Assembly (NCBI GenBank): GCA_022448945.1 | Contig: JAKVCV010000001.1 | Coordinates: 157,305 to 220,790 of the forward strand | Reading direction: 5' to 3' | DNA length: 63,486 nt | Origin: Saprospiraceae bacterium | GTDB taxonomy: Bacteria > Bacteroidota > Bacteroidia > Chitinophagales > Saprospiraceae | In this document: positions 1-9,091 of the stretch, piece after piece | How positions within the stretch are numbered: the first letter of the stretch is position 1 | Layout of the letters: each line of letters opens with the position of its first letter | Translations under genes and position numbers: made by a program | Notes under the pieces: model-generated | The model's input: the letters and a program-made list of their open reading frames with translations, nothing else | Databases searched by the model: none | What the model was told of the DNA's origin: nothing

Positions 1-314
1 ATAGTTTTAGATTAATTTTTATTGTAATTTATTTCTTCTAAAGTCTACTAGTTCTTTGAAATAATACATGACAAACACAGTAGTAATTTTTAGATTTCAA
101 AAAAAGTGAATTATAAAATATAATTACCGCTGAGGATATTTGATCTTTCTTTCATTTATACATTAAAGTCATTGTATAAAACCAGTGCAAATTAGTGATT
201 TATACATATATTTACAACTATTTAATAGCTAAACATTTGGTTTTGATGTTCTTATAATAGGACCTATTATTTTAAAATGGAATTTATCATTGTTTTTATA
301 CTCATAGCAATTAT
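1..314. other. AT-rich intergenic region upstream of folP
   Basis: No open frame of useful size is seen on either strand and no tRNA-like T-loop is present. The one structured element is the dyad at 254-270, listed separately. The region probably holds the folP promoter and perhaps that of a divergent gene beyond the window edge. Confidence 0.5.
254..270. promoter_or_regulatory. Perfect dyad upstream of folP, operator-like
   Basis: ATAATAGG and CCTATTAT form an exact 8-bp inverted repeat around a single A. It lies 45 bp before the folP start codon, where a repressor or activator would bind. No T-run follows on the + strand, so it is not a terminator for transcription in that direction. The regulator is unknown, and a chance AT-rich palindrome remains possible. 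Confidence 0.35.
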
Positions 315-1142
315 ATGTTACTGAATTGTAGAGGTCGATTTCTGGATTTATCATCTCCTGTAGTTATGGGGATTTTAAACATCACACCAGATTCATTTTA
401 TGTTTCAAGTCGTTTAAAATCACACAACAATGTTCTTCAATGTGCTGAAAAAATGTTGAATGAAGGAGCAATTATTTTGGATATAGGTGGTGTGTCCTCA
501 CGGCCTAATGCAAATAATGTATCTGTTAATGATGAGTTAAAAAGAGTGTTACCTGTTATTCAATTGGTTGCTAAACATTTTCCTGAGGCATTTATATCTG
601 TGGATACTTATAACTCAGAAGTAGCAAAACAAGCTATTCATGCAGGAGCACATATTATAAACGATATATCGGCATCAAGTATTGATGAAAAAATGATAGA
701 TGTAGTTGCATCAGAACGAGTTCCTTATATTTTAATGCATATGCAAGGCACTCCCCAGATTATGCAAAAAAATCCCAATTACAAAAATGTTGTAGTAGAC
801 ATAATGGATTTTTTTATAAATAAGATTGCTACACTCAAAAGTAAAGGCATTCAGAATATTATATTAGATGTAGGGTTTGGATTTGGAAAAACTATTGAGC
901 ACAATTATCAATTATTGAAAAACTTACATGTATATAAAACATTGGAGGTGCCAATTATGGTTGGTGTCTCTAGAAAATCTATGATATGGAAAGTCCTGGA
1001 TACCACCCCTGAGGGTGCTTTAAATGGAACAACAGCATTGAATATGTTAGCATTGCAACAAGGTACAAAAATATTGAGAGTTCATGATGTAAAATCTGCA
1101 GTTGAGGTTATTAAACTTTGGCAAATTTTAGATGAGCAGTAA
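315..1142 (+). CDS. folP: Dihydropteroate synthase
   Basis: Cytoplasmic enzyme that condenses 7,8-dihydropterin pyrophosphate with p-aminobenzoate to give dihydropteroate in folate synthesis. The 275-residue length is typical. The substrate-loop signature NITPDSF is at about residues 22-28. The second loop reads DIGGVSSRP, the usual form being DxGGxSTRPG, and VGVSRKS and RVHDV follow near the C-terminus. The ATG at 315 places the family N-terminus (CRGRFLDL, then VMGILNITPDSF) normally. In many Bacteroidota folP is followed by the diadenylate cyclase gene; here the next gene is miaE about 220 bp away, so the usual partner is missing from this spot. The loop after NITPDSF lacks the common SDGG and reads YVSSR instead, so that segment has diverged. 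Confidence 0.95.
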   Translation: MLLNCRGRFLDLSSPVVMGILNITPDSFYVSSRLKSHNNVLQCAEKMLNEGAIILDIGGVSSRPNANNVSVNDELKRVLPVIQLVAKHFPEAFISVDTYNSEVAKQAIHAGAHIINDISASSIDEKMIDVVASERVPYILMHMQGTPQIMQKNPNYKNVVVDIMDFFINKIATLKSKGIQNIILDVGFGFGKTIEHNYQLLKNLHVYKTLEVPIMVGVSRKSMIWKVLDTTPEGALNGTTALNMLALQQGTKILRVHDVKSAVEVIKLWQILDEQ

Positions 1143-1364
1143 AGTTGATGTATATATATTTCTGTCTTAGTCTGTAATTTTTATTATTTCTAATTTATTT
1201 ACTATTTAATAATATTAAATGTTTATAAAACCTTTGCTTTGTGGAATGTTTTGTATTTTACATTAAATTTTTGAATTGAACTTTATATAATCTAATGGTA
1301 TCTAATGTTTGTATAAAATCACTTCAAAATATAGATACTTTTGATTATACTATCAATTCATTCT

Positions 1365-1967
1365 ATGAAAGAAGAAAATAAGAGAGTATTAGGATTGAAA
1401 TTACCTACTGATCCTAGATGGGTCAATTTGGCTGAATTGAGTTTGGAAGAAATATTGACAGATCATGCTTTTTGTGAGCAAAAGGCTACAACAAGTTGCA
1501 TTAGTTTAATTCAAAAATATTCAGATAAATCACTGCTTGTACAGAAAGTTGCTCCTGTAGTTTCTGAAGAATGGAGCCATTTTAGAATGGTATTAAAGGA
1601 GCTTGATAAAAGAGGAATGAAGTTAGGGAATCAGCGAAAAGATGAGTATGTAAATAAACTGATGTTCTTTATTCGCAAGGGCGTTAGTAAAGATGAGCTT
1701 TTTTTAGACAGACTACTATTTTGTGCAATGATTGAGGCTAGGAGTTGTGAGAGATTTAGGCTGTTATCTTTGTATATCAGTGAAAAAAGTCTTAGAGAAT
1801 TTTATCATAATTTTATGGTTTCAGAGGCCGGTCATTATCAATTGTTTTTGGATTTGGCAGAATATTATTGTGGCAAAGAAATAACAAGAAAAAGATGGCA
1901 GGAGTGTTTAGATTTTGAAGCAGAAGTTGTAAAGCAATTGAAACCGAAAGCGAATAGAATGCATTAA
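1365..1967 (+). CDS. miaE: tRNA-(ms2io6A)-hydroxylase, MiaE-like
   Basis: Ferritin-like di-iron monooxygenase that hydroxylates the isopentenyl group of ms2i6A37 in tRNA. Counting from the ATG at 1365 (200 residues), the four-helix bundle carries the full ligand set: E38 in FCEQ, E69-x-x-H72 in EEWSH, E124 in MIEARS, and E154-x-x-H157 in SEAGH. The family start pattern (LGLKLPTDPRWV) begins a few residues after this ATG. A TTG eight codons upstream at 1341 would also be in frame but adds nothing conserved, so I prefer 1365. It stands alone between folP and the coiled-coil gene. The family assignment is strong; the exact substrate is inferred from the family. Confidence 0.9.
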   Translation: MKEENKRVLGLKLPTDPRWVNLAELSLEEILTDHAFCEQKATTSCISLIQKYSDKSLLVQKVAPVVSEEWSHFRMVLKELDKRGMKLGNQRKDEYVNKLMFFIRKGVSKDELFLDRLLFCAMIEARSCERFRLLSLYISEKSLREFYHNFMVSEAGHYQLFLDLAEYYCGKEITRKRWQECLDFEAEVVKQLKPKANRMH

Positions 1968-2070
1968 ACAGTACTAATATTTATATAAAATTAATTTGTC
2001 TATATCAGGTTTTATTTAAACCCTAATTTATTTTAAACCTGAAAATTAATTTACCCAAAACATTAATATC

Positions 2071-5016
2071 ATGAGACAATTTTTTAACACACTTTTATTT
2101 TTTTACATTTTTGGTAACATAGCTTTCTCGCAATGTAATGATGCATTTGAGAAAAATATTAAATATGGATCTATGCATAGCCTATTAACAAAGTCTCATA
2201 TATTGGTATCCCGCGTAGATTTTGATTATAGAATTGAATTTGAAAATTCTGAAGCAGGAATTACTGCTACAGTTATTACAACGGGACATACTTCGGAACT
2301 TATAAAACCATTGGAAAAAAATGATAAATTAATGTTTATCTCTTCAACAGGTGAAAAACAACCTTATGATTTTATTTATGACAGCGAAAAGATTGCTATA
2401 AAGGCACGTACTGCATATCGAAACACCTTACAGTTAAATATGAAAGCATTACAATGGCTAGCAAATAATACTATTACTCAGGTTCGATTAGTAAATATGG
2501 TAGAAATGAAAATGTATCCATATGCACTGGATGTTGGCCGTAGATTAGAATTCAATAATGCAGTTAATTGTTTTATTTCTGAGCTTGATATTGAAAAAGT
2601 AAATGATAAGGAAGTTAATGCTACTTTAGGTTCAACTGTTTCAAAAACTAAAAGTGTTACTTCAAAATCGAATTCTGCAGCAGCAGCTTTATCTAGTTCT
2701 TCGGGTTCTCCTTGTGATGAATTAACAGATTCGGAAGAAAGGGAATTGAAACGTGATTTGGCAATGCGCAAAGATGCTTTAAATAAAGAAATTGATGAAA
2801 TTAAGAAAAGTGGAGAGATGATTAAAGCGCGGTTGTCAAAAGATTTATCCTTAGCGAAGGAAAATGCAGCTAAATCACAAGCAGAAATTGCTCAGCAAGT
2901 TTTGGATGCACGGAAACAAGCGAATATTGAAATTGAAAAAGCTAGACTAGAGATTACAAATACAATAGCCGAGGCACAAAAAAATGCGGGTGATATAATT
3001 GAAAAAGCAAGGCTAGAAGCAATGGATGTGCAACAGAAATCAAATACTAAAATTGAAAAAATCCAGGCTGAAGAAGCAGAAAAAGTTTCTGAAGCTAGAA
3101 AAATTGCAGCTAAACAAATGGCTGATGCACATAAAGAGTTTTTAAATTCGAAAGAACAATTTCTTGTTGAAGTTCAGGCAATAAAAGAAACAACCGATAA
3201 AGAATTAAGAGCTATTCAACAAGAGGTTGCCGTAAAAATAGCTGAAGCACAGAAGAAAGCAGAGGATCAGCGTAATCTAACTGCTAAGGATGTTATTGCT
3301 TCTAAAGAAAATGCTGCTGCTGAAATAAAACTAGTTCGTGAAAATTCAGCAAGAGAAATTGGTGAAGCAAAAAAATCTGCTTCAGAACAGAAGTTGGCAA
3401 TACAATTAGAAATTGCTGAAGCTAGAAAAAAAGCCTCACAAGAAATTGCTTCAATTAAAGAAAAGACAGCTGGTTCCATTGCAGAAGCTTTAGATAATGC
3501 ATCTAAAGAAAGGTTGGCAATTTCCAAGCAAATTGAAGATGAAAGAAAATTAGCCGCTGAGGAAATTGTAAAAATTAAAAAAGAAATTATTCAATCCAAA
3601 GAAAATGCCTCTAAAGAAAATGCTAAATCTGCTAAAGAGATTGCTGCGGCGCAAGCTGAAGCTTTGGAAGAAATTGCAAAAAGCAAACAATTGACTTCGG
3701 AGGCTGTCCAGAAATCACGTAAAGAGGCTGAAGATGCCAAGAAAAAAATTGCAGATGATGTAGCTAAGACTCAAGAAAATGCTGCTCAGGAGATGGCTTT
3801 AATTTCTGCAGAAGTAAAGAAAAAGATTGAAGAGGCAAGAGCAAATGAACAGAAAATAAAAGAAGAATCTCTTAAGGCGATATCTGAAGCTAAATTAAAA
3901 GCTGCTGCTGAAATTCAAAAAGCACAGGAAGAAGCAATTTCTTCAATACAAACAGCAACCCTAGAGGCTAAAGATGCTAAAATTAAATATGCTGAAGATG
4001 TTAAATCTTCGCAGAATGTAGCTGCCAAACGTTTAGCTGAAATTGAAGCAGAAACTGCTAAAGAGATTGCAGATGCGAAGGAAAAAGCACTTAAAATGAA
4101 AACTGCTTCGGTAGAAGAAATCGCTGCTGCCAGAGAAAAAGCAACTGCTGATTTGTTGGAAACACAGGAATCTTCATTAAAAAGTATTGCAGCTTTGAAA
4201 CAAAAAGAAGCATTAACAAAAAATGAAACATTTGAATCCATAGCAAAAATGAAAAAGGATGCAGCCGAGGAGCGGGCTAAGATATCTGAAAATCTGGCTA
4301 ATAATATATCTTCTGATAAAGAAAAAGCTGCTTTGGAACGTCAAAAAATTGCTAATGAAATTTCGGAAGCGAAAGAAAAAGCAGCTACAGAAGTAGCTGA
4401 TGCTAAATCTGTAGCTGCTGCTGCTATTGAAAAGATACGAGGGAATACAATCAAAGTTGAACAAGAACAAACACTTCTTCTCCTAAAGACAAAAGAGAAT
4501 GTTACGGAACAAATAGCTGTAGCAAAAGAAACTGGCGCTAAAATTGTTGCTGAAGCTCAAAAGGCATCTGAAGCAAGAAAACAAAAGCTTAAACATCAAT
4601 TAGATTCCACAATTACTAAGACTAATAATGAAATTAAAGCAGCAAAGGAAAATGCTGCAGAAGAAATTGCACAAGCAAAAGAAAAAGCAAGTTTAGAAAT
4701 AGTTGATGTAAGTACCAAGTCCAAATCTGAAATTGAAAAAATCCAAAAAGAAAATCTGGAAACAAAAAAATCATTAGCTAATGATCTTGCTGAATTAAAA
4801 GAATCTAATGCTACTGCAATTGCTGAAGCTAAAGAAAATGCGGCTAAAGAGATTGCAGAAACTAAAAAAAGTACAGCAGAAGAGATTGCTAGACTAGAAG
4901 CTTCTATAAAAGTTAAACAAGAAGAAATTGATGCTCAAGAAAGAAAAATTAAAATTCTTAATGAACGTGTCATTCAACTTAGAAAAGAAGTTAAAAGCAA
5001 TGGTGGGAATGATTAA
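2071..5016 (+). CDS. Secreted giant coiled-coil protein with 11/18-residue steps
   Basis: 981 residues of unknown function. Residues 1-20 form a signal peptide ending AFS, with no lipobox. Residues 21-175 are a mixed globular domain with three cysteines in total up to C167. A Ser/Lys/Ala linker (about 180-215) leads into some 750 residues of Ala/Glu/Lys-rich helix with no Pro or Gly breaks of note. The helix is periodic: units of the form EIAEAKxxAxx recur every 11 residues, with interspersed 18-residue steps (11+7). Both spacings favour a straight or slightly right-handed coiled coil rather than a classic heptad coil. A short heptad-like end (about 930-975) closes the protein. No T9SS tail is seen. 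It precedes three Skp-like genes, so a periplasmic or surface filament is plausible, but this is inference. Confidence 0.85.
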   Translation: MRQFFNTLLFFYIFGNIAFSQCNDAFEKNIKYGSMHSLLTKSHILVSRVDFDYRIEFENSEAGITATVITTGHTSELIKPLEKNDKLMFISSTGEKQPYDFIYDSEKIAIKARTAYRNTLQLNMKALQWLANNTITQVRLVNMVEMKMYPYALDVGRRLEFNNAVNCFISELDIEKVNDKEVNATLGSTVSKTKSVTSKSNSAAAALSSSSGSPCDELTDSEERELKRDLAMRKDALNKEIDEIKKSGEMIKARLSKDLSLAKENAAKSQAEIAQQVLDARKQANIEIEKARLEITNTIAEAQKNAGDIIEKARLEAMDVQQKSNTKIEKIQAEEAEKVSEARKIAAKQMADAHKEFLNSKEQFLVEVQAIKETTDKELRAIQQEVAVKIAEAQKKAEDQRNLTAKDVIASKENAAAEIKLVRENSAREIGEAKKSASEQKLAIQLEIAEARKKASQEIASIKEKTAGSIAEALDNASKERLAISKQIEDERKLAAEEIVKIKKEIIQSKENASKENAKSAKEIAAAQAEALEEIAKSKQLTSEAVQKSRKEAEDAKKKIADDVAKTQENAAQEMALISAEVKKKIEEARANEQKIKEESLKAISEAKLKAAAEIQKAQEEAISSIQTATLEAKDAKIKYAEDVKSSQNVAAKRLAEIEAETAKEIADAKEKALKMKTASVEEIAAAREKATADLLETQESSLKSIAALKQKEALTKNETFESIAKMKKDAAEERAKISENLANNISSDKEKAALERQKIANEISEAKEKAATEVADAKSVAAAAIEKIRGNTIKVEQEQTLLLLKTKENVTEQIAVAKETGAKIVAEAQKASEARKQKLKHQLDSTITKTNNEIKAAKENAAEEIAQAKEKASLEIVDVSTKSKSEIEKIQKENLETKKSLANDLAELKESNATAIAEAKENAAKEIAETKKSTAEEIARLEASIKVKQEEIDAQERKIKILNERVIQLRKEVKSNGGND

Positions 5017-5194
5017 AATAATTGTTTATCCGCTATTTTAAAGTAAATAAGATAGTGTTAAATCAGGGTTTATCATTCTCTTTAATTTATATTTGATTGA
5101 ATAAAAAATATAATTTTTTGTTAATTCAATTATACTCTGTATAAAAATCCCTTTCCTTTTCGTATTTCTTTAGAAATTTGTTGTAAAATTGAGA

Positions 5195-5213
5195 AACTTC
5201 CTACAAGGAAGTT
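5195..5213. promoter_or_regulatory. Perfect 8-3-8 inverted repeat before the first OmpH gene
   Basis: AACTTCCT and AGGAAGTT flank ACA, 80 bp before the ATG at 5293. An A-run rather than a T-run follows on the + strand, so it is not a terminator for the coiled-coil gene. It could be an operator or a 5'-leader hairpin of the OmpH mRNA. Confidence 0.35.
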
Positions 5214-5292
5214 AAAAACTAATGATTTGTTTTTCTTCATCAACTGGTTTATTATATATTCAATAACTTTAAATAAAAGTAAAAATATTACC

Positions 5293-5802
5293 ATGAAAAA
5301 AATATATTTATTATCGATACTATTTATGTTTACTGCTTTTGATAGTGAGGCTCAACGTTCTGCCTATGTAGATATGGAAAAAATCATGAACTCTGTAAAA
5401 GACTATGAATTAGCTCAACGGGAATTGGAACAAAAAGCTGAACGCTGGAGACAAGAAATTGCTAAAGAATATGATCAAATTGAAAATATGTATCGAGAAT
5501 TTCAAGTTAGAGAACCTTTGTTGAGTGATGAAATGCGAAAATCTAAACACGAAGAAATTGTCAATAAAGAAAAAGCTGTCCGTAGCCTTCAGAGATCGCG
5601 TTTTGGACCAGATGGAGAACTTTTTAAGAAAAGACAAAGTTTGGTTAAACCTCTTCAGGAAAAAATATATAATGAAATACAAAAAATTGCTAAAGAAAGA
5701 AAGTATGATTTCATTTTCTCTGCTCCTGATGGTTCTTCCATTATTTATGCGTCCGATGACAAAGATTTGACAGCTGAAGTGATTAAAAGATTAGCCAAGT
5801 AA
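5293..5802 (+). CDS. OmpH/Skp family periplasmic chaperone (copy 1)
   Basis: 169 residues from the ATG at 5293. An upstream in-frame start at 5227 would place extra sequence before the signal peptide, so it is not used. The signal peptide ends DSEAQ. The mature part starts with the family pattern SAYVDMEKIMNS, followed by a long charged coiled-coil hairpin and a C-terminal strand region (YDFIFSAPDGSSIIYAS). Skp proteins hold unfolded outer-membrane proteins during transit across the periplasm. It lies 2 bp before the next OmpH gene, so the two are very likely cotranscribed. It lacks the GGIDAT C-terminal motif shared by the next two copies. Confidence 0.9.
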   Translation: MKKIYLLSILFMFTAFDSEAQRSAYVDMEKIMNSVKDYELAQRELEQKAERWRQEIAKEYDQIENMYREFQVREPLLSDEMRKSKHEEIVNKEKAVRSLQRSRFGPDGELFKKRQSLVKPLQEKIYNEIQKIAKERKYDFIFSAPDGSSIIYASDDKDLTAEVIKRLAK

Positions 5803-5804
5803 TA

Positions 5805-6323
5805 ATGAAAAAATTATTCCAAACATTTGATTTGTTTTTTATCTGCTTTCTCTTTTGTGCAACTTATGCCCCTTGTATTTATGCTCAGGATAAAATTGCA
5901 TATATTAATGTAGAAGAGGTTATCCAAAATATGCCAGATTATAAAAACGTTCAGGTTGATCTTGAAATATATCAGAAACAATTGGTTAAACAACTTGAAC
6001 AAGAGAAGAAATCTATAGCAAATTTTTATAAAACGATAATAGATAAGGTGAAATTAGGGGCTATGTCTCCAAAAGAACAGCAAGATGCTGAAAAAGAACT
6101 ACAAAAGAAACAGACTATCCTTAAAGAAAAAACTGATGATGTCAACAATCGATTACAATTTCGTGAGAAAGAACTAACTAAACCAATCTATAAAAAATTT
6201 GAATTAGCATTGAAAAAAGTAGCAAAAGCAAATGCTTATACATATATTTTAGATAAAAAGTTATTAGTTTATTCTTTGGGAGGTATAGATGCGACAGATA
6301 AAATTAAAACAGCACTTGAATAA
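5805..6323 (+). CDS. OmpH/Skp family periplasmic chaperone (copy 2)
   Basis: 172 residues. The signal peptide ends CIYAQ, followed by DKIAYINVEEVIQNMPDYK, the standard OmpH opening, then a Lys/Glu/Gln-rich helical arm. The C-terminal core reads LDKKLLVYSLGGIDAT, then KIKTALE. The start is 2 bp after the stop of copy 1, which indicates an operon. The C-terminal motif is almost identical to copy 3, so copies 2 and 3 are closer to each other than to copy 1. The role is inferred from the family: binding of outer-membrane protein clients. No unusual truncation is seen. Confidence 0.9.
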   Translation: MKKLFQTFDLFFICFLFCATYAPCIYAQDKIAYINVEEVIQNMPDYKNVQVDLEIYQKQLVKQLEQEKKSIANFYKTIIDKVKLGAMSPKEQQDAEKELQKKQTILKEKTDDVNNRLQFREKELTKPIYKKFELALKKVAKANAYTYILDKKLLVYSLGGIDATDKIKTALE

Positions 6324-6748
6324 TTTTGTGTAATTTGATTTTTTCTTACGCATGTATTTAATTTGTTAATCTATTTTTTTTGGTAAATCTTACACTATCT
6401 ATATCAATTTATTGGTTTAATTACAATTTAAGTCAAAATCATTATGGCAAATGCCATTGAATATGTATTTTCGCGAATTCACTTAGTTACATTTTATTCT
6501 TTAACTATTGTGTAATACATAAAATTTGTTAGTGTTTTGATTATTCTTTTTATGAATAATTTTTGCGGAGAGTATTTAAATAATTAAGATTTATTTAACT
6601 CAGAACATATAAGTTCTGTGACTTAAAAAACACTTATTTTTTAAAAATGGTACGCAATGTGTATATACTCAATACTGGATTAAAATAGTAATTAGAATTT
6701 CACTTAAACCAAATTTTACATAATTGTTTAATAATTAAAAAAATCAAG
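6324..6748. other. 425-bp AT-rich gap between OmpH copies 2 and 3
   Basis: No coding potential and no clear hairpin terminator was found after copy 2. Several T-rich stretches could carry a promoter for copy 3, but I cannot place a convincing -33/-7 pair. Its length suggests copy 3 is transcribed separately from copies 1 and 2. Confidence 0.4.
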
Positions 6749-7267
6749 ATGAAAAATGCAGTAAATTTAATGTCAGTAATAACTTTTCTAGCTTTATTTT
6801 CTTTTGTAACAATCTCTAATGCACAAAAAATAGCTTATATAGTTTCTGAAGAAATAGTTCCTGAAATGCCTGCTTACAAAAAAGCTAAATCTGAAGTAGA
6901 GGCATATGGTAAACAACTTCAAAAAATATTGGAAGGTAAACAATTAGAAGCTCAACAATATTATGAAGAAGTTATGAAAAAAGGTCAGGAAGGAATGTTA
7001 ACACCCAAACAAGAACAGGAGGCACAAGCTAAATTGCAACAATTGCAAGCTGACTTACAGAAAGAAGCTGCTGAGTCTGATCAAAAGTTAGCGAAAAAGG
7101 AAGGCGAATTAACAAAACCACTTTATGAAGAGTTAGATGCTGCATTGAAAAAAGTAGCAAAGGAAAATCAGTATAGTTATATTCTTGATAAAAAATTTCT
7201 ATTATATTCCGATGGAGGTATAGATGCGACGGCAAAGGTTAAAACAGCCTTAAATATAAGCTGGTAG
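6749..7267 (+). CDS. OmpH/Skp family periplasmic chaperone (copy 3)
   Basis: 172 residues. The signal peptide ends ISNAQ, then KIAYIVSEEIVPEMPAYKK, a Gln/Glu/Lys coiled-coil arm, and the C-terminal core LDKKFLLYSDGGIDAT. The IVSEE segment replaces the usual I(D/N)xEEI, a small divergence from copy 2. A strong hairpin terminator follows at 7307, so this gene closes the Skp block before the S41 proteases. Function is by family: chaperone for outer-membrane or secreted clients in the periplasm. Three different copies in a row suggest specialisation, though paralogue number alone does not prove it. Confidence 0.9.
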   Translation: MKNAVNLMSVITFLALFSFVTISNAQKIAYIVSEEIVPEMPAYKKAKSEVEAYGKQLQKILEGKQLEAQQYYEEVMKKGQEGMLTPKQEQEAQAKLQQLQADLQKEAAESDQKLAKKEGELTKPLYEELDAALKKVAKENQYSYILDKKFLLYSDGGIDATAKVKTALNISW

Positions 7268-7306
7268 TTATATTTTCCTTGAAAATGTTATATGATATAT
7301 AAAATT

Positions 7307-7336
7307 ATAGTCCCTTTTGTAAAAGGGACTATTTTT
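7307..7336 (+). terminator. Intrinsic terminator after OmpH copy 3
   Basis: ATAGTCCCTTTT pairs perfectly with AAAAGGGACTAT across a 2-nt tip (effectively a slightly larger loop), and a T-run follows. It lies 40 bp after the stop codon. Confidence 0.9.
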
Positions 7337-7413
7337 GTATATATTTATATAACTACTTGGAATCGGTTTAGCCATAATTAATTAAAAAAAAGTACAGTTT
7401 TTTACTATAGAGC

Positions 7414-9069
7414 ATGAAAAAAATAACTCAGTTTAAATGGTTTATATTTGTTATTGTTGTTAGTATTATAACTATTGCAACAGATAGTAATAGACTTTTG
7501 AAGATTTCTCAAAGTATGGAGAATTTTGCGGATGTCTATCGTATCATTAATGATCAATATGTAGATGAAACTGATCCTAATCAACTTATGCGTGTTGCAT
7601 TAGATAGTATGTTAAGTCATTTGGACCCATATACTAATTATTTTTCTGAGTCTCAGATGGTTAAAGCGAGAATGGGGGCAATTGGTGGCTGGGATGGTAT
7701 TGGTGTTGAGTTAATGAAATATGGTAAAAAAGTAGTGTTAAAATCTATTATAGAAGATTCGCCTGCTCATAAAAATAAACTTAGAGTAGGTGATGTTTTG
7801 CAAAAAATAGACGAAACAGTAATTGATGATTGGACTATTGAGGATATCTCTAATTCATTACAAGGTAAAGCAGGAACAAAAGTCACTATTGAAGTTTTGC
7901 GACCTTCTACTGATACAATAACAATATTGACTCTTGAACGTACAAAAGTTACTAAAAAGAATGTTCCATACTATGGTATGTTAAATGATGAAACCGGTTA
8001 TATTGTATTGACTACATTTTCTCAACAAGCTGGAGCGAATGTTAAAGATGCTTTTTTAGAGTTACAAGAAAATCATAATCCGAAACAAATAATTTTAGAT
8101 TTAAGAAATAATGGAGGAGGTTTTCTTATTGAAGCGGTAAGAATTTGTAATATTTTCTTAAAAAAGGGGCTTGAAATTGTTTATACACGTAATAAAATAC
8201 CAGAGTGGGATCGTTCTTTTAAAACAATAAATGAATCAGTTGACACTAAAATTCCTCTTATTATTTTGATTAATGATCGTTCTGCTTCTGCTTCAGAAAT
8301 TGTTGCAGGAGCACTTCAGGATTTTGATAGGGCAATATTATTGGGAGTAAATTCATTTGGTAAAGGTTTGGTTCAGAACACAAAAAAAATTGGCTATAGT
8401 TCAAAAGTTAAGCTGACTACTGCAAAATATTATATTCCCAGTGGACGCTGTGTTCAAGCTTTAAATTATAAGAATGGTGTTCCTATTTGTGTGCCTGATT
8501 CCCTTCGAAAAGAGTTTAAAACTAATATTGGTAGAATAGTATACGATGGTAAAGGGGTGGAACCAGATGTTTTATTAAAAGGAAAAGAGAACAGCGCACT
8601 ATTGACGGCTTTATTGGAAAAACATCTCATTTTTGATTTTGCAAATTTATATAGGGAAAATCATGATTCTATAGTAATAGCAAAAGACTTCCAACTTAGT
8701 GATGAAGAATTCAATCAATTTATAGCGTTTGTAGGAGATGAATGGGAGAATTATAAAACAAAATCAGAAGTAGCGCTCGAAAAAGTACAAAATCAAGCCC
8801 GAAAAGAAGGTATAGATGACGAGTTGTCGTCAGTTTTTAATCAAAGCCTAAAGAATATTAAAGTAATTAAAAAAAATGGCTTTAATAAGAATAAGAATGA
8901 AATAAAACAGAGGCTTCAGCAGGAAATAGTCAGTCGTTATTATTTTATGACAGGTCAGGTAGAGAATCGTTTGGCAGGTGATGATTATGTTAATGAAGCT
9001 ATAAACTTATTTTCAGATATGGATAAATTTGAAGAATTATTGAAACCTGAGAAATCTAATAATAACTAG
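7414..9069 (+). CDS. S41 C-terminal processing peptidase (tandem copy 1)
   Basis: 551-residue CtpA/Tsp-type serine protease. An N-terminal hydrophobic segment (signal or anchor) precedes a helical region (YVDETDP, then LSHLDPYTNYF). A PDZ domain begins near GIGVELM and the S41 core follows. The SASASE motif puts the nucleophile at S292 and the general base at K317 in SFGKG, exactly 25 residues apart as in the family. A roughly 150-residue C-terminal helical extension follows. These proteases trim C-termini of periplasmic proteins. It lies 22 bp upstream of a same-length paralogue, certainly one operon. Substrates are unknown; the Skp-like proteins and coiled-coil protein upstream are candidates only by position. 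Confidence 0.93.
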   Translation: MKKITQFKWFIFVIVVSIITIATDSNRLLKISQSMENFADVYRIINDQYVDETDPNQLMRVALDSMLSHLDPYTNYFSESQMVKARMGAIGGWDGIGVELMKYGKKVVLKSIIEDSPAHKNKLRVGDVLQKIDETVIDDWTIEDISNSLQGKAGTKVTIEVLRPSTDTITILTLERTKVTKKNVPYYGMLNDETGYIVLTTFSQQAGANVKDAFLELQENHNPKQIILDLRNNGGGFLIEAVRICNIFLKKGLEIVYTRNKIPEWDRSFKTINESVDTKIPLIILINDRSASASEIVAGALQDFDRAILLGVNSFGKGLVQNTKKIGYSSKVKLTTAKYYIPSGRCVQALNYKNGVPICVPDSLRKEFKTNIGRIVYDGKGVEPDVLLKGKENSALLTALLEKHLIFDFANLYRENHDSIVIAKDFQLSDEEFNQFIAFVGDEWENYKTKSEVALEKVQNQARKEGIDDELSSVFNQSLKNIKVIKKNGFNKNKNEIKQRLQQEIVSRYYFMTGQVENRLAGDDYVNEAINLFSDMDKFEELLKPEKSNNN

Positions 9070-9091
9070 CAATTTTTAAATTAGAATCTAG

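Noticed and set aside
1341-1364. TTG start eight codons upstream of the miaE ATG
   Set aside because: The family N-terminus begins just after the ATG at 1365; the extra residues are not conserved.
2478-4470. Open frames on the opposite strand inside the coiled-coil gene
   Set aside because: They are shadows of the repetitive GCT/GAA codons; no start context or homology is seen.
5227-5292. Longer N-terminus for OmpH copy 1
   Set aside because: It would put 22 residues before a perfect signal peptide; ATG at 5293 is better.
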